From positions 124,001 to 188,000 of the forward strand of contig CAYLJJ010000001.1 of assembly GCA_964384025.1 (NCBI GenBank): a stretch of 64,000 bases of DNA, read 5' to 3'. A program made the position numbers and the translations under genes. Each line of letters starts with the position of its first letter. Position 1 is the stretch's first letter. The notes under the pieces are model-generated. The model saw only the letters and a list, made by a program, of their open reading frames with translations. It ran no database searches and was not told where the DNA came from. This DNA comes from CAYLJJ01 sp964384025 (GTDB lineage Bacteria > Myxococcota_A > Bradymonadia > UBA7976 > UBA1532). Below, piece by piece: positions 43,836-51,009 of this stretch.

Positions 43836-45722
43836 CTACATCAGCGAAGCCAACGAAGCCAATAGACGCTCCCCTGTGTGCATCTTCTCAAAGAGGTAGC
43901 GGCTGTGGGGTTCAGCGCGTTCCAACCAAGCCTCAAGATAGGGCCGTCGAGACTCATGCTGTTCAGCTTGCTCCCAGAGCAGCTCTGCGACCGCCTCATC
44001 GATGAGGATCAAAGTTAGATTCTCAGCGTGGAGTAGGGCATAGGAGAAGTCCCGTTTGGGATCCCAGTTTTGGAGGAAGGCCTTAGGCCAAGTGGGGATC
44101 GGGGTTCCACCCAGGGACTTAAACTTATCGGTGGCGGTGCGTTGGATAAGATGCTGTTGAGCCGAGCAGGAGAGCACCTGTAGTTTGGCGAGGCGACGCT
44201 CTAGGGGATCCCGAGCGGAGAGGCTACGCCAACGTGCCTGAGCCATATTCTTGAGGAACTCCTGAGGGTTACGCATGATGAAGTTCATCGTATCCTTCAT
44301 CACCATAAGCGCTTGGATCTGGCTGGTACCCTCGTAGATGGGCAGCACCAAGGCATCCCTTAGGAGCTTCTCTGCACCATACTCCTGGCAATAGCCCACC
44401 CCTCCGAGGATCTGGATGGCGCGCCTGGAGTGCTCTACAGACTTCTCACCACCCATATACTTGATTAACGGAGTCAGCCTACGCGCCACAGCCTTATATT
44501 TCCGAGCCTCACGCCGCGCCTTAACCTGCTCCTCGCTGTCAGGCTCAGCGTAGAACTCCTCTAAGACATGGTAGTGGTGAGCCATATCGTCAGCTATGGC
44601 GGCGCGCACCGCCATAGCGCGCAGACCGACAGCCTCCACCTTCATCTCATCCAGATAATCAGCGATCATCTCATGGCGGTCGATGGTCTTGCCCATGCTC
44701 GGGCGTTCAGCGGCATACTCGGTGGCCAAACGGCGAGCAGCCTCCATAATACCCAGGCTCTCAAAGGCCACGCCGATACGAGCGTGGTTCATGAGCATGA
44801 GCATATACTTAAAGCCATCACCTCGCTTACCCAGCAGACGAGCTGGGGTCTTATCGAAGTTCACCGAGACTGTGGGTGAGGTATGATGTCCGATCTTCTC
44901 CTCCAGGCGCTCGATGGTGGCGTGCCACTCCTTCTTACGACCCCGCCCCTTGGTATAGATGGGAGAGACAAAGAGGGAGAGGCCCTTGAGCCCTGCGGTC
45001 TTACCCTCGTTGGGCTCGGTACGCGCGATGACAATATGCCAGCGACCGTTCCCTGAAGTCAGGAAGATCTTCTGACCGCTGAGGAACCACTCTCCCGCCT
45101 CATTCTGCTCCCCCTTGCAGCGGATCGCCGCCATATCGGAGCCCGCGTCGGGCTCGGTGAGATCCATCGCTCCCCAAGCCCTACCTGAGATGATCTCTGA
45201 GATCTCATCCTCAAAGCGGGTGCTCTTGATGCAGCGTTTTTGGCGATCAAACTCAGTGCTGCCCTCAGCGATGGAGGCTTGTAGGAGGACGCTGGCGATG
45301 CCAACATGAAAGCCCAGATGAGCGGTGATGGAGACATCGGAGCGGGCGAACAGCTCGGAGGCGAGGAAGTAGAGCGTCGCAGGACAGTTCATCCCTCCGA
45401 CCTCTCTAGGAAGGCTGATGCCATGAAGGTCTAGGCGCTTGATCTTCTTAAAGATGGTCTCCATGGGCGTGTTGAGGATCACATCCCCATCCATCATGGT
45501 GAGGCCCAGGCGGTCCATATCCGCTGCGCGAGGAGCAACCTCCTTAGAGCTGAACTCTCCCACCATCTCCAGAATATCCCGATAGAAGCTGACCGCCTCC
45601 TCAGTGTCCTTGAAACCATCCTCCGCCTTAAAGTTGGCTTCCATCAACTCTACAAGGGGTCCCCAATCCAGGGTGTCCATGTAGAAGCGAAGGTCTTCAT
45701 TGTCATTAAAGAAGTTGGCCAT
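43836..45722 (-). CDS. acyl-CoA dehydrogenase, long form
   Basis: 628 residues, like the long acyl-CoA dehydrogenases (FadE5/DmdC type), which oxidise acyl-CoA with FAD and pass electrons to ETF. Family signatures: DLTEPDAGSDMAAI, GQKIFLTSGNGRWHIVIART, RIGVAFESLGIMEAARRLA, QILGGVGYCQEYGAEKLLRDA and YEGTSQIQ with the probable catalytic Glu. A helical C-terminal extension of about 130 residues follows. The beginning at 45722 is the first ATG after a stop-rich stretch. The enoyl-CoA hydratase at 16416 is far away; no other beta-oxidation gene is adjacent. Confidence 0.95.
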   Translation of the reverse strand: MANFFNDNEDLRFYMDTLDWGPLVELMEANFKAEDGFKDTEEAVSFYRDILEMVGEFSSKEVAPRAADMDRLGLTMMDGDVILNTPMETIFKKIKRLDLHGISLPREVGGMNCPATLYFLASELFARSDVSITAHLGFHVGIASVLLQASIAEGSTEFDRQKRCIKSTRFEDEISEIISGRAWGAMDLTEPDAGSDMAAIRCKGEQNEAGEWFLSGQKIFLTSGNGRWHIVIARTEPNEGKTAGLKGLSLFVSPIYTKGRGRKKEWHATIERLEEKIGHHTSPTVSVNFDKTPARLLGKRGDGFKYMLMLMNHARIGVAFESLGIMEAARRLATEYAAERPSMGKTIDRHEMIADYLDEMKVEAVGLRAMAVRAAIADDMAHHYHVLEEFYAEPDSEEQVKARREARKYKAVARRLTPLIKYMGGEKSVEHSRRAIQILGGVGYCQEYGAEKLLRDALVLPIYEGTSQIQALMVMKDTMNFIMRNPQEFLKNMAQARWRSLSARDPLERRLAKLQVLSCSAQQHLIQRTATDKFKSLGGTPIPTWPKAFLQNWDPKRDFSYALLHAENLTLILIDEAVAELLWEQAEQHESRRPYLEAWLERAEPHSRYLFEKMHTGERLLASLASLM

Positions 45723-46156
45723 GCTCTCTCCCGGTTTTGACGCGCTGCGTCATCCAGCTTTGATAGCATAGATAGAGTCAGGGCTCCATGGAGAGTTCAC
45801 GAGCGTTGTTTGATGAGTTCTTCGTTTCAGCATCACGATCTCCTCCTGTGAAGAGAGGGAGAAATCTACGCAGCCTCGCTCTTTGATGACGGTGATGCTC
45901 ATGTAGAAGGTTGGGTGGCGTGGCAGCTGTAGAGATTCCAAACCGTGCGTGCTATCAACGAGCAGCTCCCTGCCCCAGAGCATGACATGGCTGAGTACAG
46001 CCACCTATCCAGACAAACGGGTGTATGTTAAGGCGGCGGTGGTGTCCAAGCAGCTCTATGTGGATATGGTCGTAGGGCCACAGCACCAGCCGCTCAGCTC
46101 CAATAACAGCTCAACGCTCTTAAGGCCCAGTATGCTCACGCTCAGCAGGCAACTTG
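45723..46156. other. intergenic region, 434 bp
   Basis: No gene that I can support. Short open frames exist on both strands (45750-46004 minus, 45949-46167 plus) but show no domain, no good ribosome site and overlap one another. AGGAGG is present near 45843 on the minus strand with no clear product following. Confidence 0.5.
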
Positions 46157-47644
46157 TTATAGCGTAGCGGCCTGTCGTACAAGCGCCTCAAACTCGATCA
46201 TCAGATGATCACCTGACTGCGCGACCTCGTGAGCCAGGGTCGCTACCTCCCCGAAGCGAGCGCCACTGGAGTAGGGGCTTTCACGAAGAATCTCAGCGAA
46301 CTCCACCACCGCAGCGCCAAAACGGAAGGCGTCGCTGGCCTCATCTAAGGAGAGGAGAGGATCGGCGGCATGCACCGTGTGGAGGATCTCCTTGGCTTCC
46401 TCCTCGATGGTGGCTTCGGGAGCCTTATGACGCACCCGCACCCAAGCCAGAACCTGCTCTGAGGGCTCTATGTTGGCTTTAAGCTCCAACTCAAAGAAGG
46501 CAGTTACGGTGTGGCCCGCGCCGATCTCACCCGCGTCCACCCCATCGTCGCGAAAATCTTGGTCGGCGATATCGCGGTTTTCATAGCCGATGAGGCGGTA
46601 ACGAGTGATGAGGTTGGGCTCAAACTCCACCTGGATTTTTACATCTTTGGCGATGGTCTGTAGGGTGCCGTTGATGTTGTCCACCATCACTCGCTGCACC
46701 TCACGGGTGTCATCGATGAAGGCGTAGTTCCCGTTGCCGTGATCGGCGAGCTGCTCCATCTGGCTATCGTTATAGTTGCCCCGCCCAAAGCCAAACACCG
46801 AGAGGCCGATGCCACGCTCGCGGAAATCATCGATGAGCGTGATGAGGGGAGCACCAGTAACGCCCACGTTAAAGTCACCATCGCTACAGAGGATCACCCG
46901 ATTGATACCGTCAGGGCGCATCGCCTCCTCAGCGAGGCGATATGCGGTACGAATGCCCGCCTCGCCATTGGTGCTGCCAGCCGCTGAGAGTGTATCGATC
47001 GCCTCCTTGATGAGCTCGATGGATCGCACGGGGGTTGGTCGGAGGGCGATCCTGTCTGCGCCCGCATAGGTGACGATGCCGATGGTGTCATCAGGGCTCA
47101 GGCTGTGGGTGAGGCGGGTGAGGCCCTCACGCACGAGCCCCAGCTTGCCGACTGTGTTCATGGAGCCGCTCACATCGACCAAGAACACCAGGTTGCTGTG
47201 TTTGCGCTCCTCAGCGACAATCTCATAGCCCTTCAACGCTACACGGAGCAGATGCAGCTCTTCACCAAAGGGGGAAGGGGCGATCTCGGTGTGGATGGCG
47301 AAGGGGTTGGTGTCTTCGCTGGGTGGACGGTCACGGTAATCGAAATAGTTGACATACTCCTCCACCCGAACGCCCTCTTTGGTGGGCAGCCGACCTGCCT
47401 CCACGTCGCTGCGCATGAGTGTGTAGCTGGCAGTGTCCACGTCGATGGCGAAGGTGGCCAGGGGGTCTTCGTTGGGATCTATGAAGGGGTTGATACCCGC
47501 GCTTTGATAAATTTCACCACCATGAGCGCCAGTGGGTGGCGCGTAGTGATCGGCGCCGCTCGCGCCGAAGTCCATATCCTCCTGTTCGCATCCACTGAAG
47601 AGGAGGGTGCTGAGGGCGAGGGCGCTGAGGCTGTATCTGTTCAT
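46157..47644 (-). CDS. YfbK-like von Willebrand factor A lipoprotein
   Basis: About 495 residues with lipoprotein signal (ALSTLLFSGC). Architecture of the YfbK family: an N-terminal VWA-associated segment (NPFIDPNEDPLATFAIDVDTASYTLMR, quoted as NPFIDPNEDP and FAIDVDTASYT), a VWA domain with the metal-ion site LVDVSGSM and later SDGDFNVG, and a C-terminal domain (DADPLLSLDEASDAFRFGAAV type: LSLDEASDAFRFGAAVVEFAE). These proteins are envelope adhesion or scaffold proteins of unknown detail. The frame opens at GTG 47728, but ATG 47644 with CAGGAG upstream begins the signal peptide. Confidence 0.9.
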   Translation of the reverse strand: MNRYSLSALALSTLLFSGCEQEDMDFGASGADHYAPPTGAHGGEIYQSAGINPFIDPNEDPLATFAIDVDTASYTLMRSDVEAGRLPTKEGVRVEEYVNYFDYRDRPPSEDTNPFAIHTEIAPSPFGEELHLLRVALKGYEIVAEERKHSNLVFLVDVSGSMNTVGKLGLVREGLTRLTHSLSPDDTIGIVTYAGADRIALRPTPVRSIELIKEAIDTLSAAGSTNGEAGIRTAYRLAEEAMRPDGINRVILCSDGDFNVGVTGAPLITLIDDFRERGIGLSVFGFGRGNYNDSQMEQLADHGNGNYAFIDDTREVQRVMVDNINGTLQTIAKDVKIQVEFEPNLITRYRLIGYENRDIADQDFRDDGVDAGEIGAGHTVTAFFELELKANIEPSEQVLAWVRVRHKAPEATIEEEAKEILHTVHAADPLLSLDEASDAFRFGAAVVEFAEILRESPYSSGARFGEVATLAHEVAQSGDHLMIEFEALVRQAATL

Positions 47645-47900
47645 CTTGGGCTCCTGATTCGTATGATGCTGAGATATGCAGATGTCGCGCCGCTGTAAAT
47701 ATTGACATAAAATCAGCGTGTTACTCACATTTAGCGATAAAGGAGTGGACCGTCGTTCACAGGTTCATAGGGCACCATGAGCCCAACACACTACCCCCAT
47801 CCGCTGCCGCCCACTTTTTATAATAATGTGAATCTGGAGTTGGGCTGAGATCTTAGGGCTCAGAGAGAGCCTGGAGAGCAGCAGCGTGAACGGAGACGGA

Positions 47901-48443
47901 TCAATCGTCCAGATCTGGCAACCGTCCAAGCACCTCTGACCCCTGACCAGTGAGATGCTCCAGCATCGCCTCGCCTATGTGCCCGAGCTGCACCAACTTC
48001 GTCAAACGGCGAGCGATCTGCTCACTCTCCTCGTCGGAGGGCTGCTCGTCGAGTTCGCGAGCGGCGCTCTCCAGGTAACGCAGAGCGGCGCGAACCTTGC
48101 GGAGTTCCCGCTGGCGCAGGACGCTGGTGATCATGGTGTGTACATTGGTCTCTGCAATATAGAAGCGCCGACGCTCCCTAGGAACCAAGTGTCGATGGAC
48201 CACACCCCAGCGCTCCAGATCGCTCAAGGTTGTGCTCACCGAGCCCATGGACAGACCGGTCGTGGACACGATGTCATCCTGGCTCATCGGCCGATTGTGG
48301 AGGTAGAGCACTGTCCACACCACCCCCATGCTGCGTCGAAAGCCCCAAAACACCATCAGATCACCGACGGTCTCAGCAGCCAGGTTCACCGGGCGGTTGT
48401 GCTTGCTCATCTCTGTTAACCAATCGCCGATCAGCTGAGCCAC
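47901..48443 (-). CDS. GbsR/MarR-type transcriptional regulator
   Basis: 180 residues. A winged helix-turn-helix (GVVWTVLYLHNRPMSQDDIV, GLSMGSVSTTLSDLERWGVV, wing HRHLVPRERRRFYIAE) sits inside the GbsR-type layout, with a leading helix (VGDLMVFWGFRRSMG) and C-terminal helices. GbsR-type regulators control nearby genes in response to small ligands. The GTG start overlaps the end of the PAS-UbiA gene by 13 bases; ATG 48410 is an alternative. A palindrome upstream of the operon is the best candidate operator. It is the last gene of the three-gene GC-rich unit. Confidence 0.85.
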   Translation of the reverse strand: MAQLIGDWLTEMSKHNRPVNLAAETVGDLMVFWGFRRSMGVVWTVLYLHNRPMSQDDIVSTTGLSMGSVSTTLSDLERWGVVHRHLVPRERRRFYIAETNVHTMITSVLRQRELRKVRAALRYLESAARELDEQPSDEESEQIARRLTKLVQLGHIGEAMLEHLTGQGSEVLGRLPDLDD

Positions 48444-49681
48444 GTGAACAGCGCCAGCGGCAGCAGCATCAACACCGAGGCGGCGAACTGGTGCTGCACT
48501 GTGGCGCTACACGCCGCTGCGATGCCATCGCCCTCGGCGTGCTGCATGGCTGTGCGAGCCGCCACCCACGCCAGGGGTATCACCAGCAGCGATGCCAGCA
48601 CCGGCCAAGGGAGCAGGCCCGAAATGACCAAGCATACCGTGCCGAGGTGGCCTGCAGCGAGCAGCACAGCTAAGAATGGGGCCGCGCGCCGCCGGCCCAG
48701 GAGCGCTACCAAATTCCACTTACCCGCTGCTTGATCACCAGCAACATCTGGGATCTGGTTGGCCCAGAGGATCGCCGTGGTCCATAGGCCCATGGGCACG
48801 CCAACAACCGCAGTTTGCCAGGATAGCTCTCCACCGCCAGCCGCAAACCCCGCCAGCACCGGCAAGGGTCCAAAGGCGAGCAGGATCGCCAACTCCCCCA
48901 GCCCTCGGCGAGCGACCAGTCGCAGCGGAGGTGCGGTGTAAGCAAAGCCCAAGAATGCTCCAGCGAGGCCCACCCACAGCAACACCGGAGCCCAGACGAC
49001 GACGACCGCCGCCCCCGCGATCCCCCCGAGGAGGAAACAGGTCACCACGATCTGCAACTGGCCACGCTCACTGATCAGCCCCAGCTCCACCACTCGGCTG
49101 CCGCCGCTGAACGGAGCTACGTAGTCGTGATTCAGCGCGTCGGTGCCGCTGCGCCGGTCGAACCAGTCGTTGGCGGTGTTGGCGCCCAAGTGCAGCAGCA
49201 GGGTGGACAGCACCACCAATATGCTGGCCGCCACCGAGAGCGGAGCACCGCTCCACGCCATTAGGGCTACTCCAAGCAGCACCGGCGTGAGGCTGGCGGT
49301 GACAAAGGGTAGGCGGGTTACTGCGACCAGCCGCTGCATTTCCGAACCCAAAGTGCGGGGAGGGATGAGGGTGTTCGCATCCACGTCGAGCAGGGTAGCC
49401 TCCTGGTCAAAGCCACCGTCGCGGGAGGTGATGCGCAGGTGGCAGGGCAGCAGGCGCCCATCTTGGTGGCGACAAAGCGCATCGCCCTCCCAAGCGCCGT
49501 CTCGACTGGCAGTTTCGAGCCACCCTGGCAGCTGCTCGAACACTGTACGCCCATATACCAAAGCGGAGACCCGCTCTCGGCGCACCACGTCCGTGGCTCG
49601 GTGACCAAACAGGGACTCGGCGTGTTCATCCAAGGCCTCGATGCGACCGAGGCTGTCGAAGCTCAAGTTGGCGGTAGCCAT
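48431..49681 (-). CDS. PAS domain-UbiA prenyltransferase fusion
   Basis: 416 residues. Residues 1-95 are PAS-like (FDSLGRIEALDEHAESLFGH ... WEGDALCRHQDGRLLPCHLRI, given in parts of 20 or fewer). Residues about 120-414 form an eight- to nine-helix UbiA/MenA-type prenyltransferase with the two Asp motifs: NDWFDRRSGTD (about 171) and NQIPDVAGDQAAGK (about 308), plus PFSGGSRVVELGL typical of the MenA-like branch. It should transfer a polyprenyl group to an aromatic or other acceptor in the membrane. The ATG at 49681 has AGGAG eight bases upstream and overlaps the stop of the prenyl synthase; the frame opens at 49687. The acceptor is unknown. Confidence 0.87.
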   Translation of the reverse strand: MATANLSFDSLGRIEALDEHAESLFGHRATDVVRRERVSALVYGRTVFEQLPGWLETASRDGAWEGDALCRHQDGRLLPCHLRITSRDGGFDQEATLLDVDANTLIPPRTLGSEMQRLVAVTRLPFVTASLTPVLLGVALMAWSGAPLSVAASILVVLSTLLLHLGANTANDWFDRRSGTDALNHDYVAPFSGGSRVVELGLISERGQLQIVVTCFLLGGIAGAAVVVVWAPVLLWVGLAGAFLGFAYTAPPLRLVARRGLGELAILLAFGPLPVLAGFAAGGGELSWQTAVVGVPMGLWTTAILWANQIPDVAGDQAAGKWNLVALLGRRRAAPFLAVLLAAGHLGTVCLVISGLLPWPVLASLLVIPLAWVAARTAMQHAEGDGIAAACSATVQHQFAASVLMLLPLALFTWLS

Positions 49682-50640
49682 CAACATTTCTCCTGAAGGT
49701 GTTCGAGGCGTTCATCAAGGACGCTTACCAGATGCTCAAGAGCGCCTCGAGCGGGGAGGTTGGCGAAGCAGTTCAGCGCTGCACGAGCGCCATCAAGCCA
49801 GCCGCGCGCCCGCTCGACGGTGGGCGGTCCACCAGCCTGTAGAACCCGGGGGCCGAGCTCCTCGAGCGGACCGGTACCCTGCCAGTACGCAGCGATCTCC
49901 TCGGCAAGGGCAGTGTCTTCTGCGACAGCGCATCGAATTGGAAGGGATGGGATCCGGGCCTGCAAGTCGGCCCAAGGCCGCTTACCTGGGTCGGCTCCAG
50001 GCACCAGGTCGGCCAGGTCGTCGATCGCTTGGAAGGCCAGCCCCAGTTGTCGACCATAGATGCTCAGGGAGCGGGCGGCCAGCCCGTCGCCGATGCTCAA
50101 CGCACCGGCACGCGCACACCAGGCGCACAGGGCCGCTGTCTTGCCGGTCGCGATCACCTCCCACTCCCCAGAAAAGCTACCAACAGCGGCGAGTTCCAGC
50201 GCTTGGCCACGCACCATCTCCTCAATGGTCTCAACCAGAGAGGCCAGAGCGGTGGGTGCTGTCTCGGCGACCAGCACCAACGCACGGGTGTAGGCCTGGT
50301 CTCCTGCCAACACTGCTACTCCGACACCGTGTGCATGCCAAGCGGCTGGCGCACCCCGGCGCATGATGGCTTGGTCTATGAGATCGTCGTGCAGCAGGCT
50401 GGCGACATGGACCAGCTCCGCTGCAGCCGAGAGTTCATCACATGTTGCCACGGGCGCATCCACGACCTGCCCTCCGAGGTGAACCAGCAACGGTCGCAGA
50501 CGCTTCCCGCCAGTGCGTAGGAGGTGGCGCACGACCTGAGCTGGTGGTGTGCGGTCAAGCAGCAGTCCCAGTATGTGTGTGTCGATGCGCGCACGCAGAT
50601 CCCCGAGCAGATCGGGAGATCGAAACGGAGCTGCCTCCAT
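49681..50640 (-). CDS. polyprenyl diphosphate synthase
   Basis: 319 residues of the trans-isoprenyl diphosphate synthase family. First Asp-rich motif LLHDDLID with the RRG that follows; second motif AIDDLAD; GGKRLRPLL at the N-terminus. Both motifs are of the DDxxD type needed for magnesium-bound substrates, so it should be active. Chain length cannot be told with certainty. It lies directly upstream of and overlaps the PAS-UbiA gene, so it probably makes the prenyl donor for it. It is the first gene of the GC-rich unit. Confidence 0.92.
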   Translation of the reverse strand: MEAAPFRSPDLLGDLRARIDTHILGLLLDRTPPAQVVRHLLRTGGKRLRPLLVHLGGQVVDAPVATCDELSAAAELVHVASLLHDDLIDQAIMRRGAPAAWHAHGVGVAVLAGDQAYTRALVLVAETAPTALASLVETIEEMVRGQALELAAVGSFSGEWEVIATGKTAALCAWCARAGALSIGDGLAARSLSIYGRQLGLAFQAIDDLADLVPGADPGKRPWADLQARIPSLPIRCAVAEDTALAEEIAAYWQGTGPLEELGPRVLQAGGPPTVERARGWLDGARAALNCFANLPARGALEHLVSVLDERLEHLQEKC

Positions 50641-51009
50641 GTCGGCCCCACAATGCTTATCGTTGTTTCAGTAACTAATGAAATAATTGATATCTTGGAG
50701 ACCGCGCAAGCATATTGGTCAGGAGAGCGCATTCTGGGCGTAATTCGCGCCCCCGCCGCATTGCCCACCTCAAGCTCGCGTATGATGCGGTGGCGATCGA
50801 AATCAACCTCCACTCCGATAGCGGCCGAGCGGAAAACGGCTGCCAGTCAGATGGCTGAGATCGAGCAACACCACCCCAACTGATCGACCTTAATGAACGC
50901 TCATGGATAGCAATCACGGGACCAAGCTCACAGGGGCACAGTGTGAGATCGATCACCTGAGATTCTTATCTCTCCGCTAGGATGTTGGGGTCAAGAGAGA
51001 GAGTCACCG
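50641..51009. other. divergent intergenic region, 369 bp
   Basis: Separates the prenyl synthase unit (minus) from the propeller lipoprotein gene (plus). It is locally AT-rich near 50660-50700, carries the palindrome listed separately, and has GAGAGAGAG ahead of the start at 51010. I see no RNA gene or further ORF with support. Confidence 0.6.
50666..50683. promoter_or_regulatory. candidate operator palindrome upstream of the prenyl synthase operon
   Basis: TTTCAGTAACTAATGAAA: 14 of 18 positions match its own reverse complement, with outer arms TTTCA/TGAAA perfect. It starts 26 bases before the prenyl synthase ATG in an AT-rich stretch, a usual place for repressor binding. The GbsR/MarR-type gene of the same operon is the natural candidate regulator; this link is inferred. 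Confidence 0.5.

Noticed and set aside
45750..46004. 84-residue minus-strand frame upstream of the acyl-CoA dehydrogenase
   Set aside because: No domain, no convincing ribosome site, and a competing plus-strand frame over the same bases; not enough to call a gene.
46157..47644. Idea that the vWA lipoprotein gene belongs with a MoxR/vWA chaperone system
   Set aside because: There is no MoxR-type AAA+ gene nearby and the sequence follows the YfbK layout instead.
47819..47824. TATAAT hexamer in the gap before the vWA lipoprotein gene
   Set aside because: No -35 partner at the right distance on either strand.
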